Counted from the first letter of the stretch, positions 1 through 7,767 are shown. The stretch is 28,528 bases of DNA from Acholeplasmataceae bacterium UBA6235 (GCA_002441525.1 DJWH01000116.1:1-28528); one strand, 5' to 3'. Made by a program: numbers and translations. Notes: generated from the letters alone by a model not told the origin.

Positions 1-417
1 GCGCAATTCGCTACACAGATCATTGGATATATTGCAGACTATGCGCAACCTGTGTCACTCAATCAGCAAGCCATTGAAAGGTCGTTGTTATCATCAAGTG
101 GCCTTTTCATGATTTTAGTGACCATCATCTTCGCACCTGTTATTGAAGAACTCATCTTTAGAAAAGCGATGTTCCGATTCTTCAAAAACCAATGGCTCGC
201 GATGGTGATCAGTGCGGTACTATTTGGTTTGATTCATGTATCGAGTGAAACGAGTTTTATGGCTTTCTTCACCAATCTCATCACGTATTCAGCCAGTGGA
301 TTTGCTCTTGGATATATCTATATAAGAAATAAACACAACGTGTGGTCAGTCATCCTGGTGCATGCTGTGTCCAACGCTGTGTCGATTGCGGCTATTCTTT
401 TTCTAGCACTTCTTTAA
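1..417 (+). CDS. CPBP (Abi) family intramembrane metalloprotease, 3' part
   Basis: The reading frame is open from base 1, so the gene starts before the window; 138 C-terminal residues are present. All three motifs of the CPBP/Rce1-like membrane protease family are visible: EExxxR (E49, E50, R54 of the fragment, in VIEELIFR), FxxxH (F75, H79) and HxxxN (H121, N125). Hydrophobic segments surround them, as expected for a multi-pass enzyme with its active site in the membrane. Bacterial members act in peptide or bacteriocin immunity or in protein processing; the substrate here cannot be told. Its stop lies inside the 3' end of the convergent ankyrin gene, a 26-base tail-to-tail overlap. The family call is firm; the role is unknown. 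Confidence 0.88.
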   Translation, partial: AQFATQIIGYIADYAQPVSLNQQAIERSLLSSSGLFMILVTIIFAPVIEELIFRKAMFRFFKNQWLAMVISAVLFGLIHVSSETSFMAFFTNLITYSASGFALGYIYIRNKHNVWSVILVHAVSNAVSIAAILFLALL

Positions 418-1342
418 AAGGTTTCAAGTTCTCTTTGTGTGCATAATCATAAGCACTCATCGAATACATATCTTTATGATCTTTGATGCCTTCATATTTA
501 AATTTTAATAATAAGTCTAAATCCTCGATGAGCACCGCGTGCCTTAGGGGATTTTTTTTCACGTGTTGTTTGAATAAACTGCCACTCAAATGGGTCTCAA
601 TGATTTGTTGGATATCGAATTGGCCTTGAACGATGGCGAAATCGATTGGGGTTTCACCAAAACGATTATGGACTTCAGGATCGGCTTCATGTTCTAATAA
701 CAACTGAACAATGGCCGTTTGTCCGCTTTTGATGGCTGGGTATATAGGGGTTTCTTTGTTGTGGTTTTTCAAGTTTGGATTATGTTTATTTTGAAGTAAG
801 TATACAACCACATCGTACGCTCCGATTTCACATGCCATGTGCAAACAGGTGTTTTTAAAGACATCCACATCTTTAAACTTTTGATTTGAGTTTTTCAGGA
901 TATACTCTAAAAATGGGATTTGACGGCTACGAATGGCGTAATGAATGACCGAATGTCCATCTCTGGTTTTTTCATTCAATGTTCCGCCCGCTTCAAGTAG
1001 CAGTTTCACCATATCATAATCCCCTTTAGCAGCAGCTAAATGGATGGCTTGTTCGCCCTTAACATTGGTTAAGTTGACATTCGCGAATTTACGAATCAAC
1101 TGTTTCGCAATCGCGAGTTTGCCTTTCTTACAACAATCAAATAAGGCGGTTTCGCCATTATGGTCTTGAACGTTGACATCGATGTCATTATCGAGTAGGT
1201 ACTCAATCACTTGTTTCGCCGATGTGCGTACAGCATAATGTAAAAGAGACTGCCCACGCTCATCGATTTCGGATAGATTCACTTGTGTTTGAAAAAAATA
1301 AAGGACATCGTTAGCGGCGGCCTTTAAGAACATTTCTTTCAT
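392..1342 (-). CDS. Ankyrin-repeat protein
   Basis: A protein of 316 residues made almost wholly of about seven ankyrin repeats, starting near residue 29. Typical repeat cores are GQSLLHYAV, GETALFDCC, GEQAIHLAA, GHSVIHYAI, NTCLHMAC, ETPIYPAI and GETPIDFAI. I see no signal peptide or membrane segment, so it should be cytosolic and act by binding other proteins; the partner is unknown. The frame is open up to 1429, but the ATG at 1342 is preferred: it has GGTGAG just upstream and the protein then begins directly with the repeat fold, while the upstream extension is hydrophobic and not repeat-like. An extended -10 lies only 16 bases before this ATG, so the leader would be very short. The gene follows the hup terminator and so is probably a separate unit. 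The C-terminal codons overlap the convergent CPBP gene. Confidence 0.85.
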   Translation of the reverse strand: MKEMFLKAAANDVLYFFQTQVNLSEIDERGQSLLHYAVRTSAKQVIEYLLDNDIDVNVQDHNGETALFDCCKKGKLAIAKQLIRKFANVNLTNVKGEQAIHLAAAKGDYDMVKLLLEAGGTLNEKTRDGHSVIHYAIRSRQIPFLEYILKNSNQKFKDVDVFKNTCLHMACEIGAYDVVVYLLQNKHNPNLKNHNKETPIYPAIKSGQTAIVQLLLEHEADPEVHNRFGETPIDFAIVQGQFDIQQIIETHLSGSLFKQHVKKNPLRHAVLIEDLDLLLKFKYEGIKDHKDMYSMSAYDYAHKENLKPFKEVLEKE

Positions 1343-1357
1343 ATTCTCACCACATCC

Positions 1358-1366
1358 ATTATAACA
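1358..1366 (-). promoter_or_regulatory. Extended -10 promoter for the ankyrin gene
   Basis: On the minus strand this reads TGTTATAAT, an extended -10 element (TGn plus a perfect TATAAT). No good -35 box is found at the usual distance. The start site would fall about 8-10 bases before the ATG at 1342, leaving just enough room for the GGTGAG ribosome site. Confidence 0.45.
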
Positions 1367-1412
1367 CAGTAACCTAGATTCGGTGGGTGAAAAAATGATA
1401 ATTTTGAATAAT

Positions 1413-1440
1413 AAAAAAGTCCATTTCACATGGACTTTTT
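1413..1440 (-). terminator. Rho-independent terminator of hup
   Basis: The minus strand forms a hairpin with arms AAAAAGTCCAT and ATGGACTTTTT and a 5-base loop, followed by a T run. It starts 6 bases after the hup stop. Because the arms are flanked by A and T runs, it may also work on the plus strand. Confidence 0.85.
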
Positions 1441-1445
1441 AATCA

Positions 1446-1721
1446 TTATTTGACTGCGTCTTTTAATACTTTACCAGCTTTGAAGGCAGGAGTTTTTTGT
1501 GCAGGAATTTGGATAGTTGCGCCAGAACGTGGGTCGCGACCTTCTCTTTTTGCACGGTTACGAACTTCAAATGTACCAAAACCAGTTAGTACCACTTTTT
1601 CGCCATGTTTGCCAAGACTTTCAGCAACACTGTCAACAAATGCGTTTAATACTTCTTCAGCAACTTTCTTAGTTACTTGGGATTTTTCTGCTACTACAGC
1701 GATTAATTCTGTTTTGTTCAT
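1446..1721 (-). CDS. hup: DNA-binding protein HU
   Basis: A 91-residue protein of exactly the usual HU length and pattern: an N-terminal helical dimerisation part (MNKTELIAVVAEKS), the GFGTFEV turn, and the DNA-binding beta arm RNPxxG seen here as GRDPRSGATIQIPA, ending in FKAGKVLKDAVK. HU dimers bend and package DNA and are often the main nucleoid protein in small genomes. The start is set by a strong AAAGGAGG site. The gene is a single-gene unit, with its own promoter (TTGCTT, 17 bases, TATAAT) and its own terminator. It lies downstream of gpsA, a broad neighbourhood also found in Bacillus. Confidence 0.97.
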   Translation of the reverse strand: MNKTELIAVVAEKSQVTKKVAEEVLNAFVDSVAESLGKHGEKVVLTGFGTFEVRNRAKREGRDPRSGATIQIPAQKTPAFKAGKVLKDAVK

Positions 1722-1750
1722 AATGAACCTCCTTTTGTCTTTCTAACGCC

Positions 1751-1779
1751 ATTATATCACTATTTATTTTGATAAGCAA
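1751..1779 (-). promoter_or_regulatory. hup promoter, sigma-A type
   Basis: On the minus strand: TTGCTT (1774-1779), a 17-base spacer, then a perfect TATAAT (1751-1756). The ribosome site AAAGGAGG and the ATG at 1721 follow about 30 bases downstream. Confidence 0.8.
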
Positions 1780-1836
1780 TCTTTTTAACATTTTTTTATA
1801 GATAAGATTGCGTGAACTAGCGATTATGGGGGTTTT

Positions 1837-1857
1837 AATCGACTTTTTTAGTCGATT
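1837..1857. other. Hairpin overlapping the gpsA stop codon
   Basis: Perfect 8-base inverted repeat (AATCGACT / AGTCGATT) with a 5-base T loop on the plus strand. The gpsA stop TAA (1848-1850) lies at its loop edge. On the minus strand, where gpsA is read, no T run follows the hairpin. On the plus strand it is followed by six T, which is the shape of a terminator for antisense transcription. It could instead protect the gpsA mRNA 3' end. Confidence 0.45.
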
Positions 1858-2849
1858 TTTTCACTCTTTAAGGTTCTGGTTAATAGTTTTGTTACAGCGT
1901 CATTGATTGGCATACGTTCGAAAATAACTTGGTATGCAACCTCAATAATTGGTAAGGATAGTCCTTTTTTAAGGGCCAATTGATGAAGTGCTTCGATGGC
2001 TCTAACACCTTCAATGGTTTGTTTTTCTTCTTGATAGATTTGTTCCATAGACTTACCAGAACCGATTTGTTTACCAGCTCTGAAGTTTCTTGAGTTCTCT
2101 GAGGAAGCTGTTACGATTAAGTCACCAACGCCAGTGAGACCGAACGCTGTATCACGTTTACCGCCATAAGCTTCAACCACTCTAACGATTTCAACAATCC
2201 CACGCGTAATGAGGGCTGCACGGGCATTTTCACCCATGTCTAAACCGGTAGCCATACCACTAACAACTGCGATGGCATTCTTGACAGCACCACCGACTTC
2301 GCACCCAATCAAATCATCGGATGTGTACACACGCATGTACGTGTCATTAGAAAATACGGTTTGTAAGGTTTGAGCCATCTCGGTATTTGAAGAGGCGATG
2401 GTTAATAATGTGAGTTTACGTCTGATCACTTCTTCTGCGTGGCTTGGTCCGGTGAGGACAGCGAAACCTGCAAGGTTTTCTTTAGACACGACTTCTTCAA
2501 CAATTTCAGAGACACGCTTGGTGGTATCTGGTTCAATCCCTTTAGAGACATTGATGAAATATTTTGGTGAATTTAGGGTTTGATTGATGGTATTCAATAA
2601 ACTTCTCATCACTTTGGTCGGTACTGCAAGTACCAAGTAATCGGAAAAATTCAACGCTTCCGATAACGATACTGTTGCGACTAAAGTTTCAGGTAAGGGT
2701 AAATCAAAAAACGGGTGTACGTGTTTTTGATTGATGGTTTGGACAAATTGCTCATTGATGTCGTAAATCACGACTTCATGGCCATTATCGACTAAAAGTT
2801 GTCCGAGTGTCGCTCCCCAAGCGCCACCACCGATGATCGATAGTTTCAT
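1848..2849 (-). CDS. gpsA: Glycerol-3-phosphate dehydrogenase [NAD(P)+]
   Basis: Reduces dihydroxyacetone phosphate to sn-glycerol-3-phosphate, the backbone for phospholipid made in the cytosol. The 333 residues match the family length. The Rossmann nucleotide-binding motif GGGAWG is at residues 7-12, NVSKGIE holds K103, the LTGPSHAEE motif is at 132-140, and the conserved lysine of the C-terminal domain is K190 in VGGAVKNA, followed by the GENARAALITRG stretch. The start ATG overlaps the der stop by four bases (ATGA), with AAGGA inside der, so the two are translationally coupled. The order cmk, S1, der, gpsA matches Bacillus. Product supplies pgsA at 21914-22483. Confidence 0.96.
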   Translation of the reverse strand: MKLSIIGGGAWGATLGQLLVDNGHEVVIYDINEQFVQTINQKHVHPFFDLPLPETLVATVSLSEALNFSDYLVLAVPTKVMRSLLNTINQTLNSPKYFINVSKGIEPDTTKRVSEIVEEVVSKENLAGFAVLTGPSHAEEVIRRKLTLLTIASSNTEMAQTLQTVFSNDTYMRVYTSDDLIGCEVGGAVKNAIAVVSGMATGLDMGENARAALITRGIVEIVRVVEAYGGKRDTAFGLTGVGDLIVTASSENSRNFRAGKQIGSGKSMEQIYQEEKQTIEGVRAIEALHQLALKKGLSLPIIEVAYQVIFERMPINDAVTKLLTRTLKSEKID

Positions 2850-4159
2850 TCTTGTTCCTTCTTTCTTAATATCAGTTTAATCGGAGACCCTGTAAAATCA
2901 AAGGCTTTTCTAAATTGGTTCTCTAAATACCTTAAATAAGAAAAGTGAACATAGCTAGGGTCATTGACAAAGATGACAAATGTCGGCGGTTTGGTCGACA
3001 CTTGGGTCATATAAGAAAACTTGGCTTTACCTTGGTTGAACTGTGCCGGAGGGTTCATCGCAACACTGTCTAACAAGACATCGTTCATCACAGATGTTGG
3101 TATTCTACGGTTATAAGATTCATAGGCTTTGTTGATGGCTGGGAACAATGTATCGATACGCTTATTTTCTTTGGCTGATACAAAACATACTTCGGTATAA
3201 GCTAAAAACTTGAAGGTATCGTACATTTCTTGTTTCATCAAACCCATGGTTTTTTCATCTTTTTTAACGATGTCCCATTTGTTGACAACCACCACAGATG
3301 CTTTGGCATAATCTTGGATATAGCCAGCAACGTGCATATCTTGGGCAATGATATCTCTGGTACCATCAACCACAATCAGTGCCACGTCACAACGTTCAAT
3401 GGCTTGTAGTGCTCTTAAAACACTGTATTTCTCAGTGTTTTCATATACTTGTCCACGTTTACGAATCCCCGCGGTATCGATGATGACATATTCAACATCG
3501 TCTTTGATGAATGGGGTATCGATGGCATCACGGGTGGTGCCAGCAATTTCCGATACGATGACACGTTCTTGTCCTAAGATGGCATTGGTCAAACTGGATT
3601 TACCCACATTTGGATACCCAATAACAGCGATTTTTACTGCGTTTTCATGTTCATCATCGGTAAAATCTTCTGGCATAGATTGAATGATTTGATCCATCAA
3701 TTCACCCACACCAATCCCGTGGTTGGCAGATACGGCAATCGGGTCACCAAATCCAAGGGCATAAAATTCATAAATACTTTGTTTCAATTCGACGTTATCG
3801 ACTTTATTCACCACTACAATGACTTTTTTATCGGTTGGATAAAGTCTTTTCGCGATGAATAAATCGTCATCGGTTAACCCGCTTCTAGAATCCACAACAA
3901 AAATAATGAGGTCGGCTTCTTGAATCGCCACATCGGCTTGTTGTTTAATTTGTTCTAAAAAAGGGGCATCGCTAATTTCGATGCCCCCGGTATCAATTAC
4001 CGCGAAACTTTTGGTTAACCACTCAGTCTTAGCGTATATGCGATCTCTCGTCACGCCGGGTGCGTCATCGGTGATCGATAATCTGGATCCAATCATACGA
4101 TTGAATAGGCTCGATTTACCTACATTGGGACGGCCCACGATTGCTACTTTAAATGGCAT
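2846..4159 (-). CDS. der: Ribosome biogenesis GTPase Der (EngA)
   Basis: A tandem-GTPase assembly factor for the 50S subunit, 437 residues as usual. First G domain: GRPNVGKS (9-16), DAPGVTRDR, DTGG (56-59) and NKVD (118-121). Second G domain: GYPNVGKS (181-188), AGTTRDAID, DTAGI and NKWD (293-296). A C-terminal KH-like domain follows. All nucleotide-binding motifs are intact. The start ATG has GAGGTGAT 5 bases upstream. It lies 17 bases after the S1 gene and overlaps gpsA by four bases, so it belongs to the cmk-S1-der-gpsA unit. The protein contains two PP pairs (NPPA, KPPT), relevant to the EF-P note. Confidence 0.97.
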   Translation of the reverse strand: MPFKVAIVGRPNVGKSSLFNRMIGSRLSITDDAPGVTRDRIYAKTEWLTKSFAVIDTGGIEISDAPFLEQIKQQADVAIQEADLIIFVVDSRSGLTDDDLFIAKRLYPTDKKVIVVVNKVDNVELKQSIYEFYALGFGDPIAVSANHGIGVGELMDQIIQSMPEDFTDDEHENAVKIAVIGYPNVGKSSLTNAILGQERVIVSEIAGTTRDAIDTPFIKDDVEYVIIDTAGIRKRGQVYENTEKYSVLRALQAIERCDVALIVVDGTRDIIAQDMHVAGYIQDYAKASVVVVNKWDIVKKDEKTMGLMKQEMYDTFKFLAYTEVCFVSAKENKRIDTLFPAINKAYESYNRRIPTSVMNDVLLDSVAMNPPAQFNQGKAKFSYMTQVSTKPPTFVIFVNDPSYVHFSYLRYLENQFRKAFDFTGSPIKLILRKKEQE

Positions 4160-4176
4160 TAACCATCACCTCGTTT

Positions 4177-5595
4177 TTACTTTTTCTTTGAATCCTTTAA
4201 TACATTTTCAAACAAGTCACCTAAGGTAGTAGCGGTTTCTTCTTGGTTCAAGTATGGTTCATACTCGCTACGGATGGTGTCTTCTTTCACTTGTCTAATC
4301 GATAATTTCAAATGCCATTCTTTAGGGTTGACTTCAGTGACTCTCGCGACCACTTCATCGCCTACAGCATATAAATCTTCAATCTTGTTGACTCTTTCAG
4401 TCGATAATTCAGATACTGGTACAAATCCAGTGACGCCTTTAGCTTCAACGTTCATACCTTTATCAGAGACGATTTCCAATACTTTAACGGTAAGGTCTTC
4501 ACCCTTCTTAAAGGATACATTACGCCAAGGGTTGTCGATCATGGCTTTCTTAGAAAGGCTGATCTTCTTTTGTTTCACATCGATGGCTAAAATAGCCACT
4601 TCTACAGCATCACCAATCTTCACGAAATTAGCGAAATTATCGTTAGGATTCCATGAATACTCAGAAGCATGTAATAATCCTCTGACGCCTTCTTCAAACT
4701 CTAAGATTAGGCCAAATGGTAATTTTTGAACGACCACACCTGAAATGGTTGATCCCTTCTTATGGGTATCAGCGAATGCTTCAAATGGGGTTGGTAACAA
4801 TGCTTTATGTGATAAGTCGAGGCGCATGCCTTCTTTTTTAATGATTTTAACTTCGATTTCTTGACCGACGGTTAATGCTTCAGCAATGTTTTCAATACGG
4901 TTATGTGAAATTTGGCTGATGCGTAGTAAACCAGCAACGTGTTGGAATCTCACGGTTGCTGCATGAGGGTCTAATCGTTCAACAACACCCTTTAAAACGT
5001 CACCCGTTTTAATGGTGTCGATTTCTTCTTTGCGTTGTTGTTGTCTTAAATCAAGTTCAGCTTGACGTTTTGCTTCGAAAATTTGTTTTCTAGAAGCGAT
5101 CAAACGTGGGCGGTTGCCACCTTTAACTTCAATGAGATGAACTTCAAGGGATTGTCCTTTAAGGGTATCCTTTTGTTCAACCAATTCGCGGTCAAGTAAG
5201 CCGAATGGTAAAAATATATCGAAACCAGCGAACTTTAAATGAAGACCTTTTTCGTCAACTTTCGTAATCTTGGTGACAATCGAGCGATTTTCTTTATAAG
5301 CCGCTTCAATTTCTTCAAACGCCTCTTCTTTGATTAAAGGCAGTCTATTGAGGAGGATGTAAGTAGGGTCATCGTTGATTTTGCTCACGACAGCCTTAAT
5401 TCTATCCCCGACTTTGACGACACCTTCAAAAGAGGTGATGTTCTTACCAAAGTATTCAACAAACATTCTGGCTTCAGCGTGGTTTTCAAGGGTTAAATAA
5501 ATGCATTTTTCTTCAACCTTAAAAACTTCGCCTTCGACTTTGTCTCTTACTCTGACTGAATCTAGATTAACGTCCTTCATTTGTAGTTCTTCCAT
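4177..5595 (-). CDS. rpsA: S1-domain RNA-binding protein (RpsA/YpfD-like)
   Basis: A 472-residue protein with five OB-fold S1 repeats, roughly at residues 14-84, 103-172, 195-264, 279-351 and 362-436. The last three are the most typical (for example GVVVQKLPFGLILEFEEGVRGLLHASE, split here as GVVVQKLPFGL and GVRGLLHASE). The first two are diverged. It binds RNA and probably aids translation of mRNAs; in Bacillus the four-domain YpfD in this position is not a true ribosomal S1. The start at 5595 is set by AAAGGAG about 8 bases upstream, which lies inside cmk; the genes overlap by 29 bases. Between repeats 2 and 3 there is a charged Q/E/R-rich linker. Confidence 0.88.
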   Translation of the reverse strand: MEELQMKDVNLDSVRVRDKVEGEVFKVEEKCIYLTLENHAEARMFVEYFGKNITSFEGVVKVGDRIKAVVSKINDDPTYILLNRLPLIKEEAFEEIEAAYKENRSIVTKITKVDEKGLHLKFAGFDIFLPFGLLDRELVEQKDTLKGQSLEVHLIEVKGGNRPRLIASRKQIFEAKRQAELDLRQQQRKEEIDTIKTGDVLKGVVERLDPHAATVRFQHVAGLLRISQISHNRIENIAEALTVGQEIEVKIIKKEGMRLDLSHKALLPTPFEAFADTHKKGSTISGVVVQKLPFGLILEFEEGVRGLLHASEYSWNPNDNFANFVKIGDAVEVAILAIDVKQKKISLSKKAMIDNPWRNVSFKKGEDLTVKVLEIVSDKGMNVEAKGVTGFVPVSELSTERVNKIEDLYAVGDEVVARVTEVNPKEWHLKLSIRQVKEDTIRSEYEPYLNQEETATTLGDLFENVLKDSKKK

Positions 5596-6253
5596 GGTAT
5601 TTCTCCTTTTTCAATATCTCTTCTGTGATACGTTTCGTAGTATCCTCAATCGAATAATGCGTCGTATCAATCACTATGGCATCGGGTGGACAAACGAGTG
5701 GGGATTCTTTTCGCGTAGAATCCTTGTGGTCGCGTTCTAGAATTTCATTTTCTAGGGCGTCCAATTCTTGTTTGATTCCCAGTACTTCCTTCTCTTTTTG
5801 ACGGCGTTTAGCTCGTTCTTTCACGTTGGCGGTTAAAAATATCTTTAGATCCGCGTCCGGTAATACCACTGAACCAATGTCTCTGCCATCCATGATGACA
5901 TCGATATTTTGAGCAGCCTCTTGTTGTATTTGAACTAAAATACGTCTGACGTAGGGAAATGAGGATACCTTAGAGACATTTCTTGTCACAGCATCCGAAC
6001 GGATTTGATCTGTCACATCCATGTCATTGACATAAATACGGTTCTTCTCATACCTTACTTTTAAATCTTGCATAAATACATAGCTCGACTCATCGTCTAA
6101 GTTGATGTGCTTTTGTAATGCTATGTAGGTAATCGCTCGGTACATCGCACCGGTATCAATATGTGTTAAATTCAATTGTTCAGCAATGCGCTTGCTGATG
6201 GTCGATTTTCCGCTTCCTGCAGGTCCATCGATCGCAACTTTAAATCCCGGCAT
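5567..6253 (-). CDS. cmk: Cytidylate kinase
   Basis: Phosphorylates CMP and dCMP to the diphosphates. With the start at 6253 it has 228 residues, the usual length. The P-loop GPAGSGKST lies near residues 10-18, the DTGAMYRAITY substrate segment follows, then MDGRDIGSVVLPDA and the RAKRR lid arginines. The frame allows a start five codons earlier (6268), but GGAGG lies 7 bases before the ATG at 6253 and the Lid/P-loop spacing fits that start. The 3' end overlaps the S1 gene by 29 bases. An extended -10 (6275-6283) sits just upstream, so cmk probably starts the cmk-S1-der-gpsA operon. Confidence 0.95.
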   Translation of the reverse strand: MPGFKVAIDGPAGSGKSTISKRIAEQLNLTHIDTGAMYRAITYIALQKHINLDDESSYVFMQDLKVRYEKNRIYVNDMDVTDQIRSDAVTRNVSKVSSFPYVRRILVQIQQEAAQNIDVIMDGRDIGSVVLPDADLKIFLTANVKERAKRRQKEKEVLGIKQELDALENEILERDHKDSTRKESPLVCPPDAIVIDTTHYSIEDTTKRITEEILKKEKYHGRTTNEGR

Positions 6254-6274
6254 GATTAACCTCCACACCCCTTA

Positions 6275-6283
6275 ATTATACCA
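6275..6283 (-). promoter_or_regulatory. Extended -10 promoter for the cmk operon
   Basis: The minus strand reads TGGTATAAT, a TGn extension with a perfect -10. No clear -35 box. GGAGG and the cmk ATG follow within about 20 bases. Confidence 0.55.
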
Positions 6284-6309
6284 CTATAACGTGATAATTT
6301 CCATATCTA

Positions 6310-7038
6310 TTAGATTTTTTTAATGTCTCCGTACAACTTTTTAACCTCATGGATTTTGAGTGCACGGTAAGAACCACGCTCTACCCCATCCAATGTTAAG
6401 AACGAATACCCCACACGGGTTAGGTTTTTCACAGGGAATCCTACGGTTTCCATCATCTTACGAACTTGTTGGTTTTTACCTTCCGCAATGATGATTTCAA
6501 CCAAGGTCGAGTTGTTTTTGGTATCATATTCTACCGCTTTAACACGGGCTGGTTTCGTGACATAATTATCGATTTTTACCCCTGCTTTCAGCGTTTTGAT
6601 GGCTGCTTTGGTGAGCATGCCTTCAACCCTTGCAAGGTACGTTTTCGGTACATCATATTCTGGTCTTGTGAGGTAATAAGCCAAATCACCATCATTGGTA
6701 AACAATAATAAACCAGCTGTATCGTAATCGAGACGTCCAACTGGGAAAATGCGTTGAGATTTATCGACTTCATCAAATAAACTCATGACCGTACGACGCT
6801 TTAAATCGTCTTTAACCGTTGTCACATAACCGGTAGGCTTATTGAGTAAGTAATAGACGTGTTCTTCTTTTTCAATCAATTTATCATCGACGGTGACTTT
6901 GTCCTCTTTGGCAACGGAAAAACCTGGTTGCTTCACAACCACACCATTGACTTTGACCCTGCCAGATTCAATGATTTCTACAGCACCACGTCTAGAAGCG
7001 ACACCCGCTTCTGCCAATCTTTTTTGTAATCTCATCAT
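6310..7038 (-). CDS. rluB: 23S rRNA pseudouridine synthase B type
   Basis: Member of the RsuA/RluB/E/F family, which makes pseudouridine in rRNA; by position and length (242 residues) most like RluB (23S U2605). An N-terminal S4 RNA-binding domain (about residues 2-60, LQKRLAEAGVASRR) is followed by the catalytic domain with GRLDYDTAGLLLFTNDG, whose aspartate (about D104) is the nucleophile. The frame can start from a GTG at 7053, but GAGGG 8 bases before the ATG at 7038 favours that ATG; a second ATG follows at once. I see no terminator between it and cmk, so read-through is likely. RluB against RluE/F or RsuA cannot be settled by eye. Confidence 0.9.
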   Translation of the reverse strand: MMRLQKRLAEAGVASRRGAVEIIESGRVKVNGVVVKQPGFSVAKEDKVTVDDKLIEKEEHVYYLLNKPTGYVTTVKDDLKRRTVMSLFDEVDKSQRIFPVGRLDYDTAGLLLFTNDGDLAYYLTRPEYDVPKTYLARVEGMLTKAAIKTLKAGVKIDNYVTKPARVKAVEYDTKNNSTLVEIIIAEGKNQQVRKMMETVGFPVKNLTRVGYSFLTLDGVERGSYRALKIHEVKKLYGDIKKI

Positions 7039-7063
7039 ATTATTTACCCTCACTTCAATCTAA

Positions 7064-7072
7064 ATTATACCA
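7064..7072 (-). promoter_or_regulatory. Extended -10 promoter for rluB
   Basis: The minus strand reads TGGTATAAT, the same extended -10 as upstream of cmk. No convincing -35 box. It sits between the efp terminator and the rluB start. Confidence 0.55.
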
Positions 7073-7141
7073 AAAACAGAACACAAGATGTGTCTTAAAA
7101 ACAAAAAACCGCTTTTGAACTGTATTTATTTTTAACCAAAG

Positions 7142-7168
7142 AAAAAAGGGCATTCGAAAACCCCTTTT
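7142..7168 (-). terminator. Rho-independent terminator of efp
   Basis: Minus-strand arms AAAAGGG and CCCTTTT enclose an 11-base loop and are followed by a T run. It starts 7 bases after the efp stop. Confidence 0.75.
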
Positions 7169-7174
7169 CATTGC

Positions 7175-7738
7175 TTATTTTTCGCGAGAAACATAAGACC
7201 CGTCAATGGTACTAACTACAATACGTTCGCCTTCTTCAATGAACATTGGTACTTTGGTTTGTAAACCAGTTTCAAGTACAGCATCTTTCATCGCAGTGGT
7301 TTTGGTATCGCCTTTAACGCCAGGTACGGTTTCTTTCACAGTTAATGCAACTTTATCAGGCAAATTGATCCCTAAGATTTCAACTTCATTGTAAGATAAG
7401 ACTTCAACCGTCATACCATCGACAATGAAACGCGCTTCATTTTTGATTTGTTCATTAGGAATTTCGATTTGTTCGTAGTTATCCAAATTCATGAATACGT
7501 GCATACCATCTGAACCATATAAGTATTGCATCGAAATTTTGTCGATTTGTGCTCTTTCAAATTTTTCTTGAGCATTGAACGCCATTTCGGTGATTGCACC
7601 TGTTCTTAAATTTCTAACTTTTGTACGAACGAACGCCATTGAGTTTGCTGATTTTACGTGCATGAACTCCATGATTGAATAGATGTTACCTTTATAACCA
7701 ATGGTAAGACCCGTTTTAAAATCACTTGTTGTATACAT
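7175..7738 (-). CDS. efp: Elongation factor P with an atypical tip loop
   Basis: Binds stalled ribosomes between the P and E sites and helps peptide-bond formation at consecutive prolines. The 187 residues cover the three usual domains: KOW-like domain I (DFKTGLTIGYKGNIYSI), OB domain II (QYLYGSDGMHVFMN) and OB domain III ending in the EF-P signature GERIVVSTIDGSYVSR. The odd part is the domain I tip that reaches the peptidyl-transferase centre. Bacillus has HVKPGKGAAFVR there with modified K32; here it reads HVKSANSMAFVR, so the residue aligned with K32 is N32 and the PGKG turn is SANS. The start is fixed by AAGGAGG. It has its own promoter and terminator and follows aroQ, as in Bacillus apart from one missing gene. 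Confidence 0.95.
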   Translation of the reverse strand: MYTTSDFKTGLTIGYKGNIYSIMEFMHVKSANSMAFVRTKVRNLRTGAITEMAFNAQEKFERAQIDKISMQYLYGSDGMHVFMNLDNYEQIEIPNEQIKNEARFIVDGMTVEVLSYNEVEILGINLPDKVALTVKETVPGVKGDTKTTAMKDAVLETGLQTKVPMFIEEGERIVVSTIDGSYVSREK

Positions 7739-7767
7739 GTCTTTACCTCCTTAAAAAATCCTTTTAT

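Noticed and set aside
1343..1429. N-terminal extension of the ankyrin protein
   Set aside because: The added residues are hydrophobic and contain the probable promoter; GGTGAG supports the ATG at 1342.
1450..1746. Open frame on the plus strand across hup
   Set aside because: It is antisense to a certain HU gene, has no ribosome site and no recognisable protein features.
5567..5595. cmk-S1 overlap as a frameshift
   Set aside because: Both ends are normal for their families and the S1 start has its own AAAGGAG, so this is an ordinary overlap.
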